DNA of 64,000 nt, from positions 1 through 64,000 of the forward strand of contig CAZRQU010000003.1 of the NCBI GenBank assembly GCA_964602485.1, given 5' to 3'. Of this stretch, positions 18,301 to 26,422 are shown in pieces. The notes under the pieces are model-generated. The model made no database searches, was not told the DNA's origin, and saw only the letters and a list, made by a program, of their open reading frames with translations. The number at the start of each line of letters is the position of its first letter. Within the stretch, counting starts at the first letter, position 1. The position numbers and the translations under genes were made by a program. This DNA is from WJLG01 sp964602485. GTDB taxonomy: Bacteria > Patescibacteriota > Patescibacteriia > Patescibacteriales > WJLG01.

Positions 18301-18333
18301 TTCTTTGTTCAATTGGACTTTTTTCTCTTCCAT
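15307..18333 (-). CDS. UvrD/PcrA-type helicase fused to Fe-S PD-(D/E)XK nuclease
   Basis: 1008 aa superfamily 1A DNA helicase with an AddB/AdnAB-style C-terminal nuclease. Helicase motifs: Walker A GAGTGKTAL near residue 28, DEFQDTNVAQYELV near 268, GDDDQAIYKWRGA, LKENYRNRQDIL, VMTIHAAKGLEFKYVF, and FYVAVTRAKQGIF. The nuclease domain starts near residue 765 (FSYSQLAAYEKCPRQYW), has GQVDRVD and LIDYKTG as active-site motifs, and ends with CKFCDFKDIC. The single upstream Cys plus three terminal Cys form the expected 4Fe-4S set. The role is probably double-strand-break end processing in place of RecBCD/AddAB. No ATP-dependent partner subunit is seen nearby. Confidence 0.92.
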   Translation of the reverse strand: MEEKKVQLNKEQEEAVSHGEGPLLIVAGAGTGKTALITARIAGLIESEKAGSDEILALTFTEKAAGEMEERVDDLLPLGYFDLWIATFHSFAEKILRADGLDIGVPADFKLLDEFEQYRLIKNDLDRFNLDYYQPMGNPTKFIRAMLTHFSRLKDEDIAPKEYLEYAESLKQNLDGMLAGKGRSKAPDIFLDPKGELNREVAEFEVNRINEIANAYHIYQQLLLENSCLDFGDIINYCLQLFRDRPNILNKYRQRFKYILLDEFQDTNVAQYELVKLLSAPNNNLTVVGDDDQAIYKWRGASMYNIIQFKKDFPKAKKIFLKENYRNRQDILDLSYDFIRLNDPNRLEAKLQEEGEKLDKKLKSNTGKQGKIEVLEEPDVESELMKVTNRIAELKIEDKEATWDDFAILARSNEQAKEACAYLEGAGFPYILHSSKGLYSKPVILNAINYLKAISDHHNNSSMFRVLELPVFGFTFEEIANMNYLAKRKTLSIYQVLKQASTFKFSNELNSKINSFLSVFNRHSSSLRDKKAGDMLISFLYDTGYMGYLLDKGDEYHNEAANLLSAFAKKIKEFEKDSENKGVRSFLEALDDEMEAGEQGRVPFDPDAGPEAIKVMTIHAAKGLEFKYVFITNLVDKRFPSVERKDPIEIPSALAKEEVPEGDHHLEEERRLFYVAVTRAKQGIFFSWSKDAGGKREKRPSRFLVEAGLIKDLSKDDDDRIEKKSDPRPNILKKNEETKEKKYELPVPKAFSYSQLAAYEKCPRQYWYSFILKVPARGSYAMSFGKTMHSTMQKILSEVGKARESSQGSLFEDQNSQEKKNEPITRDRCLEIYEESWIDEWYPDEKTKERYKKEGRETVKDFYEKNKENWPKTILLEKGFMVKLKKGNEEYAIKGQVDRVDEEDEKLKLIDYKTGKVKDKLKFSDKEQLLIYQLAADQYFRQPVKALMFHYLKDNSQLSFEAKEKDMDKIKEKIIERVDNIRAGNFEAKPNPQTCKFCDFKDICEYRK

Positions 18334-18365
18334 TTATATATCTTTTTAAAAATTTCGTTTCTAAT

Positions 18366-20234
18366 TTACCTTCTTGCACCCGAATAAGCAATAGCCCTGA
18401 CGATATTCCAGTCCAAAGCCTTGGACGGAGAGTGTCCATAGATATGTTCAAAAGTCTTCACGGCCTGCTTTTCATTTTTTGTATTCCGGTTGGATGGCCT
18501 AAGCCCGTAAGCGATTATGGTAACCGCGGCATTATCATTCGCATTCTCCATATTAGGCTCTCTTTTATATAACTCTTCGAATATTGTTTTCTTGACCTCT
18601 TGCTCCAATTTTTCATTCTTCTGGCTCGGCCAGCGGCCATTGGCTATCTTAACCACATCCTGCCATTGTTCTTCACTTGAAGGTAAGCTTCCAAAAGCGC
18701 TCAAATAAGAATCGACCACACCGGCTCTTTCTCCGGCACCTAAATATTCAGTGGTCAAAGTGCCCTCATGGATGAATCTGGCCAGACTTCGAGAGGATTC
18801 TAGACTCACTTGGCCGTCTGCCTTATCTATCAATTCTCGATATATCTTTGCTTCTTGCGAACCCATATCCACATTACCCGCATAGTTGGAAACTTCGCCG
18901 GCTTCGGCCAGGGTTACTTCTTCCACATTATTCTTAAGTACCGGCTTTTTCACTACTCTCCGCTTCTTCATGCGCGGCATGATCTTCACTTTGGCAATAG
19001 CTTCAGAAAGGGAATTCTGCAAACTCTTGGACATATCTATACCGGGGTCATTGGTCAAAGATAATATCTCAGTAAAGTCAAAACTGTCGCTGGCCAAAGA
19101 AGTCCCTTCTATTATATCACTGGCTCCATAATAGACATTATCATAAAAATGGCCGTTGCCGGCATCTCCCCTGATAGCGTAATCCTGATTGGAAGATTGA
19201 TAAATAAGATTGTTTGAAAACTCAACGTTCTTTCCGGCCCCTGTCCAATCGTAAATATGGACGCAAGCTTTAGGACAATTGAATATGGAATTATTCTTGA
19301 CCATCAAATTCTCTACTTCTCCACCCTCTAGTGAATCGTTATGAAAAAAGGCCATCAGAGCCAAGCCGATATCAGTATTAAAAATGGTATTGTTCTCTAT
19401 CAAGGCGTCGGAAATGGCGGCTATGCCCTGATTACGTCCGCTGAAAAGAATATTATTGCGGACCATATTCACTTCCGAGGGGCTATTGCCAGGGCGATGG
19501 TCCCGGCCATAGTACAAAGTAATGGCCGCTTTGTTGTGGCTGCCCACATCATGCAAAACATTGTCTTCCACGATATTGCGATAACTGCCGGAACGCACCT
19601 GTATACCATAATACCCTCGGCGATAACCGTCTTTTGGGCAATGGTGTATGTAATTACCCCTAATGACCGAATCATGGACTATATATTTATCAGGATAACC
19701 GAAAACGACCGCCGTTGATTCACAATTACGGATCTCGGAGTCAATAAGTTCTATGTTATAGGCTTTATCCGCAGCCACTCTTACTCCTTGCCCGGAAACA
19801 TCATGAATATTAAGATCACTTAAAGTTATATGGTGGCTCAAGCTTCCGGAAATATGGATCCCATCTATTCCTCCCAAGGTTTGGGCTGAAGATCTTAATT
19901 CAAAACCTTCAAAATTGACATAAGACACGTTCTTCATCTTAACCACGGCAAAAGCCTGGGAAAAACCTTCTATAACCGCTTTGCCTTTGGCTTTGATGGT
20001 TATGGGCGCATCGGCTGTTCCGTGCAAGCCGATCATATTCCAGCTGGGCAAACGATAGATACCCGGCTCCACTATTAAAGTATAGCCGGGACGAAGGTCA
20101 TCTATGACCCGGTTAAGATCTTTTGACTCCCCAACCCTGATCACTCCAGCTTCGGCCAAATAAATATCGAACTGGAAATTATAGGCCAGTATAACGGCTA
20201 ATATTACAATAACTAAACGAATGAGTTTCTTCAT
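18366..20234 (-). CDS. Secreted parallel beta-helix protein with C-terminal repeat modules
   Basis: 622 aa. A signal peptide or anchor helix covers residues 1-29. Residues 30 to about 410 form a right-handed parallel beta-helix (PbH1-type repeats such as NYIHHCPKDG, VRNNILFSGRN, IENNTIFNTD and VKNNSIFNC), the fold of pectate-lyase-like and other polysaccharide-active proteins; no lyase triad is evident. A basic linker (KKRRVVKKP) follows. Residues about 500-622 hold two related modules, GAGERAGV...LPSSEEQWQDVVKIA and NEKQAVKTF...SPSKALDWNIVRAIA. I recall similar C-terminal modules in other Patescibacteria surface proteins, which would suggest a lineage-specific cell-surface domain. Thirty-three bases separate it from the helicase gene. 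Confidence 0.85.
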   Translation of the reverse strand: MKKLIRLVIVILAVILAYNFQFDIYLAEAGVIRVGESKDLNRVIDDLRPGYTLIVEPGIYRLPSWNMIGLHGTADAPITIKAKGKAVIEGFSQAFAVVKMKNVSYVNFEGFELRSSAQTLGGIDGIHISGSLSHHITLSDLNIHDVSGQGVRVAADKAYNIELIDSEIRNCESTAVVFGYPDKYIVHDSVIRGNYIHHCPKDGYRRGYYGIQVRSGSYRNIVEDNVLHDVGSHNKAAITLYYGRDHRPGNSPSEVNMVRNNILFSGRNQGIAAISDALIENNTIFNTDIGLALMAFFHNDSLEGGEVENLMVKNNSIFNCPKACVHIYDWTGAGKNVEFSNNLIYQSSNQDYAIRGDAGNGHFYDNVYYGASDIIEGTSLASDSFDFTEILSLTNDPGIDMSKSLQNSLSEAIAKVKIMPRMKKRRVVKKPVLKNNVEEVTLAEAGEVSNYAGNVDMGSQEAKIYRELIDKADGQVSLESSRSLARFIHEGTLTTEYLGAGERAGVVDSYLSAFGSLPSSEEQWQDVVKIANGRWPSQKNEKLEQEVKKTIFEELYKREPNMENANDNAAVTIIAYGLRPSNRNTKNEKQAVKTFEHIYGHSPSKALDWNIVRAIAYSGARR

Positions 20235-20330
20235 AAGAAAAATAAGAGAACTTTAACGTTTCCTAACCCTATTATAGCATCATTCACCTCTTTAAAAAAG
20301 CTTAAGATCTTAATAAAATCCCTGCTTGTT

Positions 20331-20358
20331 TTGTCAATTCTTCATAATGGACTATAAT
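20331..20358 (+). promoter_or_regulatory. Promoter giving a leaderless uvrC mRNA
   Basis: TTGTCA (20331-20336), a 16-base spacer, perfect TATAAT (20353-20358). The predicted start, seven bases on, falls exactly on the A of the ATG at 20365. Confidence 0.7.
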
Positions 20359-20364
20359 TCAAAT

Positions 20365-21669
20365 ATGAATGATCAAGATATAAAAAACTTGAATATTCCC
20401 CAAAAACCCGGCTGTTATCAATTCTTTGATAAGGACGGTAAGCTTTTGTATATCGGCAAAGCCGCCAAACTAGGAAACCGGGTCTCTTCATATTTCAAAA
20501 AGCATACCTTGCACACCCCGGCCAAGCGTTCAATGGTCAAACAGATAGCCGACATCAAGACCATAGAGACAGAGTCAGAGATAGAAGCATTGCTTTTGGA
20601 GTCCAATTTGATAAAGAAACACCAACCACCCTATAATGTGGTGATGCGCGACGATAAACGCTATCAATATATTAAAATAACTGAAGATGAATACCCTCGG
20701 GTAGTAACCACCCGCGAGATCGGAAAAAGCGGCCGCTATTTCGGGCCCTTCACTTCCGGCACAGCTGTTCGCGAAACAATGAAAGCCATCAGGAAGATAT
20801 TTCCTTATGGAGGCTTCATCACTATGCCTAAGAACAAAGTCAACGAGATAAAGGCCAAAAGATACCCCGAACTCTATGAAACGCCGGACAATAAAAAGGA
20901 CTATAAAAAGATGGTCAAACAGATAGAAATTTTCCTAGAGGGTAATGCCAGCAAGATCTTAAAAGATTTTGAATTAAAAATTACGAATTACGAATTACGA
21001 ATCAAAAAGGAGAATGATCAAGAAAAAATAACAGAATTAAAGGAAGATCTAAGCTTTTTAAAGTATCGACTTTTAAATATGAGAAATGTTCTGGCTCATG
21101 CCAATGTGCTTTCCATCCATGACAAATACGCGGCCGATGTGGTGGAGCTGGCCAAAGTCCTGAACCTGCCCAAAACCCCAAAAAGGATAGAAGGTTATGA
21201 TATATCCAATATCTTCGGCAAAGAAGCAGTTGGATCGATGGTGGTTTTCAAAGATGGCGAACCGGACAAAAATGAATATAGGAAATTCAAAGTTAGATCT
21301 TCAAACTTCAAACTTCAAACTTCAATTGGTGACACTGGAATGCTGAAGGAAATATTGGAAAGAAGGTTGAACAATGATTGGCCGATGCCTGATCTGATGA
21401 TAATTGATGGGGGCAAGGGACAATTGAACGTCGGGCTTTCCGTTCTTAAAAAATTCGACCTGGACATACCGATCATCTCGATCTCTAAGGGCGAAGGTTT
21501 AAGAAGCGCCAAGGCTCCGGACAAGATATTCTTCCCCGGCGAAAAAGAGGCGCTCAAATTACCGCTAGCCTCGCCGGCTCTTCATATAATAAAAAGAGTG
21601 CGCGATGAAGCGCACAGATTCGCTATCTCTTATCATCGAAACAAAAGAAACAAAGACATCTTTAAGTGA
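20365..21669 (+). CDS. uvrC: Excinuclease subunit UvrC, lacking the C-terminal HhH
   Basis: Dual-incision nuclease of nucleotide excision repair. The start is set at 20365 by the leaderless promoter and by family alignment (MNDQDIKNLN then IPQKPGCYQF); 13 more codons are open upstream. N-terminal GIY-YIG (YIGKAAKLGNRVSSYF, EALLLESNLIKKHQPPYN), a UVR-like helix region (about 190-250), then the RNase H-like nuclease (IEGYDISN, DLMIIDGGKGQLN, DEAHRFAISYHR). It ends at 434 aa, without the helix-hairpin-helix pair that makes UvrC about 600 aa. Two segments (DNA 20971-21010, 21284-21328) are encoded by A/T-rich repeats. Its end overlaps convergent uvrB by 8 bp. Confidence 0.92.
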   Translation: MNDQDIKNLNIPQKPGCYQFFDKDGKLLYIGKAAKLGNRVSSYFKKHTLHTPAKRSMVKQIADIKTIETESEIEALLLESNLIKKHQPPYNVVMRDDKRYQYIKITEDEYPRVVTTREIGKSGRYFGPFTSGTAVRETMKAIRKIFPYGGFITMPKNKVNEIKAKRYPELYETPDNKKDYKKMVKQIEIFLEGNASKILKDFELKITNYELRIKKENDQEKITELKEDLSFLKYRLLNMRNVLAHANVLSIHDKYAADVVELAKVLNLPKTPKRIEGYDISNIFGKEAVGSMVVFKDGEPDKNEYRKFKVRSSNFKLQTSIGDTGMLKEILERRLNNDWPMPDLMIIDGGKGQLNVGLSVLKKFDLDIPIISISKGEGLRSAKAPDKIFFPGEKEALKLPLASPALHIIKRVRDEAHRFAISYHRNKRNKDIFK

Positions 21670-23485
21670 TCCTCTTATGAAGCCTGGCTTCTGCCCGCTT
21701 AGGAATGACCCCATATTTTTCATTGTATCTTTTCTGGATCTTTCTTCTTCTTTCAGTTTCTTTTATGGCATACCGCATCGCCGGAGTTATCTTATCCGCA
21801 TACATGACCACCTTGCCTTTCTCGTGGCGGGCCGCCCGGCCCATGGTCTGAATGAGCGAAGTCTCATTCCTTAAAAATCCGGACATATCAGCATCTAAAA
21901 TAGCCACCAAAGAAACCTCTGGCAGGTCTAGTCCTTCACGTAGAAGATTGATACCTACTAAACAGTCAAATTTTCCCTCTCGAAGATCGCGCAATATATC
22001 TATTCTTTCCAAAGTGTCTATTTCGCTGTGCAGATAACGAACCCTTAAACCGTTCTCTGTCAAATAGTCAGTAAGCTCCTCGGCCATTCTCTTGGTCAAG
22101 ACAGTAGCCAATACCCTCTCGCCCAAAGAAGCCCTGTATCTTATCTCTTTTATCAGATCGCTCACTTGGCCTTCAGTTTTTCTAACTTCCACCTCCGGGT
22201 CCAAAAGCCCGGTCGGCCTGATTATCTGTTCTACTATCTGAGAAGAGTTGCGGATCTCGAAATCCTGAGGCGTGGCTGACACATAAACCCCCTGGTTTAT
22301 TCGATCATAGAATTCCTCGAAACGAAGCGGTCGATTATCACGAGCACTGGGCAGGCGAAAACCGAAATCCACCAAAGTATCCTTTCTGGAAGCATCGCCG
22401 GCATGCATGCCCCTGATTTGAGGCAAGGTTACGTGGGACTCGTCAATGAACATAAGATGATCAGAAGGGAAAAAATCCAAAAGAGTGGCCGGCGGTTCAC
22501 CTGCCTCCCGCCCGGAAAAATGCCTGGAATAATTCTCTATACCATTGCAATAGCCAACCTCTTCTATCATTTCCAGGTCGTAACCGGTCTTTTTTTCCAA
22601 ACGATAGGCTTCCACTTCACGACCGGCCTTCTTTAGTTGTTTTAATCTCTGCGTCAATTCTTTTCTGATCGTGATCAAAGCCCTTTTTGTTTTTTCTTCA
22701 GGAGTTATGAAATGTTTAGCCGGCAGAATGAATATCTCCGGCATATCAATACCCTCTTTTTTGGTAAGATCGACCGCCCAAACAGGCAAAGAAGAACCAG
22801 GATCGACATTGAAGCTCCTTATCCTCTCTATCTCATCGCCGAACATAGTTACCCTAATAACAGCTTCCCCGGTAGACAAATGAATATCTATGTTCTCTCC
22901 TGATATCCTGAACTGTCCACGGGAAAATTCCTTGTCGTTCCTTACATACTGGATATTGACCAATCTTCTTATGAGTTCATTCCTTTTTATGCTCTCGCCC
23001 TGGGAAAACCTTTTACCCATACGTACATAGTCTTCCCTTTCCCCTATACCATAAATACAAGACACGCTAGCTACCACCAGAACATCACGACGATTTATCA
23101 AAGACTGGGTAGCTGCATGACGCAAGCGGTCTATCTCTTCGTTTATATCTGTTTCCTTCTCTATGTAAGTATCAGTATGGGGCATATACGCCTCGGGCTG
23201 ATAATAATCGTAATAGGAAACGAAGTAATGGACGGCATTGTCCGGAAAAAATTGCTTGAATTCGGAATAAAGTTGAGCGGCCAAGGTCTTGTTATGGGAT
23301 ATCACTAAGGTCGGCCTCTGCAACCTTTCAATGATGCCGGCCATGGTAAAGGTCTTACCGGAGCCGGTCACGCCCAAGAGCGTCTGCTCCTTATGGCCCT
23401 TTTCTAGACCGCGAACCAGTTTATCTATGGCCTTCGGCTGATCGCCGGTAGGCTTGAATTTAGATCTAAGAGTGAATACTCCCAT
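21662..23485 (-). CDS. uvrB: Excinuclease subunit UvrB, lacking the C-terminal UVR domain
   Basis: DNA damage-verifying helicase-like subunit. At 607 aa it is about 60 residues shorter than typical UvrB. Motifs: FKPTGDQPKAIDKLV, Walker A GVTGSGKTFT near residue 40, the beta-hairpin region FVSYYDYYQPEAYMP, DESHVTLPQ, and motif VI QTMGRAARHEKGKVVMYAD. It ends with YNEKYGVIPK plus ten residues, exactly where the linker to the UVR domain normally begins. The missing UVR domain is the part that normally contacts UvrC. The gene is convergent with and overlaps uvrC by 8 bp; no separate promoter is clear. Confidence 0.95.
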   Translation of the reverse strand: MGVFTLRSKFKPTGDQPKAIDKLVRGLEKGHKEQTLLGVTGSGKTFTMAGIIERLQRPTLVISHNKTLAAQLYSEFKQFFPDNAVHYFVSYYDYYQPEAYMPHTDTYIEKETDINEEIDRLRHAATQSLINRRDVLVVASVSCIYGIGEREDYVRMGKRFSQGESIKRNELIRRLVNIQYVRNDKEFSRGQFRISGENIDIHLSTGEAVIRVTMFGDEIERIRSFNVDPGSSLPVWAVDLTKKEGIDMPEIFILPAKHFITPEEKTKRALITIRKELTQRLKQLKKAGREVEAYRLEKKTGYDLEMIEEVGYCNGIENYSRHFSGREAGEPPATLLDFFPSDHLMFIDESHVTLPQIRGMHAGDASRKDTLVDFGFRLPSARDNRPLRFEEFYDRINQGVYVSATPQDFEIRNSSQIVEQIIRPTGLLDPEVEVRKTEGQVSDLIKEIRYRASLGERVLATVLTKRMAEELTDYLTENGLRVRYLHSEIDTLERIDILRDLREGKFDCLVGINLLREGLDLPEVSLVAILDADMSGFLRNETSLIQTMGRAARHEKGKVVMYADKITPAMRYAIKETERRRKIQKRYNEKYGVIPKRAEARLHKRIT

Positions 23486-23565
23486 AAAAAATCCTACAAG
23501 CTAAAACCTGCGTGCGGTTCATATGAATATAGTTTAAAAATGCTCTAAAGTCAAAAGTATACTGG

Positions 23566-23805
23566 CTACTTAACTATATTTATCTTACCGGTCTTCTTAT
23601 TCAGGTCCTCTACGTCAACCTCAAGCATTTTGACCTTGTTCTCCAATCTAATGATCCTCATTTGATCTCCCAAAGTTACCTCCCACAAAAAAACAGTAGT
23701 TAAAGTCGTAACCAAACTGACTATAACTATCATTATGACCAATCCCTTGGAGTTTTTGTTAGGCTTCTTTTCCAAAGATTGTTGAGATAGTTGATCCTGG
23801 TCCAT
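23566..23805 (-). CDS. Small single-pass membrane protein with coiled coil
   Basis: 79 aa, not recognised. Residues 1-19 are polar, about 22-44 are a transmembrane helix, and 48-70 form a short coiled coil (IIRLENKVKMLEVDVEDLNKK). FtsL/DivIC-like architecture is superficially similar, but no diagnostic residue supports that. It lies between uvrB and a divergent orphan gene. No Shine-Dalgarno sequence. Confidence 0.6.
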   Translation of the reverse strand: MDQDQLSQQSLEKKPNKNSKGLVIMIVIVSLVTTLTTVFLWEVTLGDQMRIIRLENKVKMLEVDVEDLNKKTGKINIVK

Positions 23806-23854
23806 ATAAAATTTTTAATTCTTATATTTTAATTATACCAATTTTATACTAACC

Positions 23855-23883
23855 TTGACAAAAAAATAAGAAATAAATATAAT
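23855..23883 (+). promoter_or_regulatory. Consensus promoter of the 23926-24282 gene
   Basis: Perfect TTGACA (23855-23860), a 17-base spacer, perfect TATAAT (23878-23883). This is the best sigma-70-type match in the window. Confidence 0.8.
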
Positions 23884-23925
23884 AATACGATTCGCTCCTT
23901 ATTCACCTTAAAAAAGGCGGTTTAC

Positions 23926-24282
23926 ATGAACCACAATAAAACCGTCTTTCCCAAGGCGGTCTTCAGGTTCGATTCAGTGATCTTCATTTTCAACGGTCAA
24001 GAAATGAAGCTACCTAACGGCTCGAAAATGATAGCTGAATTTCAAGGATCGGCCAGTATGCTTTGGAGGTATTTGTCCAGAAAAAAGGCTTTCCCGATAA
24101 TTTTGACCAATCCGGAGAAAACGATCCCTAAGCTCCATATCAAAAAAGTTCGATTGCTAAGAATAGGAAAAAGTTATAGGAAAGGCGCTCTCCCCAGCTA
24201 CATTCTCTATGTAGAGCCTGTCTATGATGAAGGGTCCCTTATTCTTGATACCAGAACAAATTCCGCGCAACCAAAAAAATGA
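23926..24282 (+). CDS. Hypothetical protein, single-gene unit
   Basis: 118 aa, basic, not recognised. Beta-rich pattern (VFRFDSVIFIFNGQEMKL, KLHIKKVRLLRIGK, YILYVEPVYDEGSLILD) with no signal peptide or membrane segment. It has the window's best consensus promoter, an AAGGCGG Shine-Dalgarno-like sequence five bases before ATG, and a strong intrinsic terminator whose loop contains the stop codon. The unit is self-contained between a divergent small membrane-protein gene and the thrS leader. Expression is likely; function unknown. Confidence 0.75.
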   Translation: MNHNKTVFPKAVFRFDSVIFIFNGQEMKLPNGSKMIAEFQGSASMLWRYLSRKKAFPIILTNPEKTIPKLHIKKVRLLRIGKSYRKGALPSYILYVEPVYDEGSLILDTRTNSAQPKK

Positions 24283-24304
24283 ACAATGGTTGCGCGTTTT
24301 TTTA
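24264..24304 (+). terminator. Intrinsic terminator overlapping a stop codon
   Basis: Perfect 10-bp stem (24264-24273 with 24287-24296) and a T run from 24297. The stop codon at 24280-24282 lies in the loop. The T run leads into the TTGACA of the thrS leader promoter at 24305. Confidence 0.9.
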
Positions 24305-24545
24305 TTGACAAAAGTCCTTAAAGTGCTAATATTTAAATATCAATTGAATATAAAGGTCAACGATTGCTATGACTACCAACCATAGTGCCCCTTGGAAAAG
24401 GGCATCCTAAAAGGACTAAGTCGGCCTTAACTCAAGAGAGCCTATGCCTAAGGTATAGGAAACTGGGTGGAACCGCGGAGACTCAAATAAGTCCTCGTCC
24501 CGGTATATCAAGATATTCTTGGTATATTGAGACGAGGATTTTAAT
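24305..24545 (+). promoter_or_regulatory. Promoter and T-box riboswitch upstream of thrS
   Basis: TTGACA (24305-24310), 16 bases, TAATAT. The leader holds the T-box signature GGGTGGAACCGCGG (24465-24478), a stem III hairpin just before it (24441-24459, 8 bp), and a large terminator hairpin (24493-24537) followed by a T-rich run. This is transcription-attenuation geometry. A short hairpin at 24367-24385 exposes ACTACCAAC in its loop, with Thr codons ACU and ACC as candidate specifiers. Known T-boxes sense uncharged tRNA; the Thr assignment follows from the gene and loop, not from a test. Stem I looks short and I could not place its distal T-loops. Confidence 0.85.
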
Positions 24546-24669
24546 TTAAATTTTTAATTTTTAATTTTTAATTTTTAAACAATTTAAAATCATTTAATTT
24601 TTAATGTTTAAAACATTTATTAATTAAAAATTGTTTTCTAATTTTAAATTATAAATTTTAAATTATTAT

Positions 24670-26418
24670 ATGGACAATAATAAAAGCAATGAACAATTAG
24701 AACTGGTCCGTCACTCATACTCGCATATTCTAGCGGCGGCCATTAAAGAGCTCTATCCGGATGTAAAATTCGCTATTGGCCCGGCCATAGAGAATGGCTT
24801 TTACTATGATTTTGATTTTGGCAAAGATGGAATAAAGGAAGAAGACCTAAAAGCGATCGAAAAAAAGATGAAACACCTTATCAAGCAAGATCTTCAATTC
24901 TCAAACTTCGATCTTCAACTAGATGAGGCCTTGGCCAAAACGGAAGGTCAGCCATACAAACAAGAACTCATAAACGACTTAAAAGCGGAAGGAGAAAAAA
25001 AGGTTAGCTTCTATAAGGTGAACGATTTCGAGGATCTATGTAAGGGCCCTCACATAGGATCGACCAAAGAGCTTGACCCGAATGCCTTTAAACTGGATAA
25101 GTTGGCCGGCGCTTATTGGAAGGGGGATGAAAAAAATCAAATGCTTACCAGAATATACGGACTTGCTTTTGAAAACAAGGAAAAGCTGGAAGAATATCTA
25201 AAAATGAGAAAAGAGGCTGAAGCTCGAGATCATCGAAAATTGGGACGGGAATTGGATCTATTTTGCTTTTCGGACCTGGTCGGTCCTGGTTTACCCATGT
25301 TCACCCCAAAAGGAACCGTTCTTAAGGACGAATTACAAAAAAAGGTAGAGAGGATCTGCCGTGCTTACGGCTTTGAAAAGGTCATAACTCCGCATTTGGC
25401 CAAGATCGACCTTTATAATATATCAGGGCATGCTGATAAATTTTCTGACGAGCTTTTTCATGTCAATTCCCGCCACAAACAAGAATATGTTATAAAACCG
25501 GTGCAATGCCCTCACCAAACACAGATATACGCTTCCAAACCAAGATCATATAAAGATCTACCTATCCGCTATATGGAATCCGAAAAACAATACCGAGCTG
25601 AAAAACCGGGAGAGATCAACGGATTATCAAGAGTGATAGCTATTACAGTGGAAGATGGACATTCTTTTTGCCGAGTCGAACAGGTAAAGCAAGAAGTAAA
25701 GAATATGATAGAGATAATAAAAGGATTTTACGGATCGCTCGGGCTTTGGGATAAATTCTGGGTTTCTCTTTCCGTTCGAGACTACCAACATCCAGAAAAA
25801 TATATAGGCAGCGCCGATGATTGGGATATTTGCGAAAATATGCTGTCCGAAGTGGCGAACGAAATGGATCTAAACGCCCAAAAATGCGAAGGCGAAGCTG
25901 CACTTTACGGACCTAAGATAGATTTTATGTTCAAAGATGCGCTAGGCAAGGAGATACAAATACCAACCGTTCAACTGGACTTTGCCACCCCGAAAAAATT
26001 CAATTTGGTTTTTACCAATAAAAAGGGAGAAGAAGAAAATCCTGTTATGGTCCATCGAGCGATCCTTGGTTCGTATGAAAGATTTTTAGTAATGCTAATA
26101 GAACATTTTGCCGGCGCCTTCCCGGTCTGGCTTTCTCCTGTTCAAGTTAAACTTATTTCAGTTGGAGAAAAACATATCGATCATGTAAAAGGCTTGGCAA
26201 AGGATATGAAACAAAAAGATGTTCGTGTCGAGATAGATATAAGCGACGAAACCGTTGGCAATAAAATAAGAAAGGCCACCGGAGAAAAGGTGCCTTATAT
26301 GCTTGTCATCGGAGACAAGGAGATGGAATCTGATAAATTGTCGGTTCGCGATCGAGGATCAAAAGATACTAGAGAACTATCAAAAGAAGAATTGATAAAA
26401 GAAATAAAAAGTTCTTGA
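24670..26418 (+). CDS. thrS: Threonyl-tRNA synthetase, without TGS domain
   Basis: Charges tRNA-Thr. 582 aa, about 60 shorter than E. coli ThrRS because it starts directly with the N2 editing domain (HSYSHILAAAI, an HxxxH zinc motif, and later CKGPHIGST, CxxxH). The class II core carries VQCPHQTQIY, the motif 2 region RYMESEKQYRAEKPGEINGLSR, and ALYGPKIDFM. PVWLSPVQVKLISVG opens the anticodon-binding domain. Motif 2 reads RAEKPGEINGLSR where RNELSGALHGLTR is usual, so the enzyme is divergent. The 130 bases between terminator and ATG are almost pure A/T with no Shine-Dalgarno sequence. Confidence 0.95.
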   Translation: MDNNKSNEQLELVRHSYSHILAAAIKELYPDVKFAIGPAIENGFYYDFDFGKDGIKEEDLKAIEKKMKHLIKQDLQFSNFDLQLDEALAKTEGQPYKQELINDLKAEGEKKVSFYKVNDFEDLCKGPHIGSTKELDPNAFKLDKLAGAYWKGDEKNQMLTRIYGLAFENKEKLEEYLKMRKEAEARDHRKLGRELDLFCFSDLVGPGLPMFTPKGTVLKDELQKKVERICRAYGFEKVITPHLAKIDLYNISGHADKFSDELFHVNSRHKQEYVIKPVQCPHQTQIYASKPRSYKDLPIRYMESEKQYRAEKPGEINGLSRVIAITVEDGHSFCRVEQVKQEVKNMIEIIKGFYGSLGLWDKFWVSLSVRDYQHPEKYIGSADDWDICENMLSEVANEMDLNAQKCEGEAALYGPKIDFMFKDALGKEIQIPTVQLDFATPKKFNLVFTNKKGEEENPVMVHRAILGSYERFLVMLIEHFAGAFPVWLSPVQVKLISVGEKHIDHVKGLAKDMKQKDVRVEIDISDETVGNKIRKATGEKVPYMLVIGDKEMESDKLSVRDRGSKDTRELSKEELIKEIKSS

Positions 26419-26422
26419 TCAT

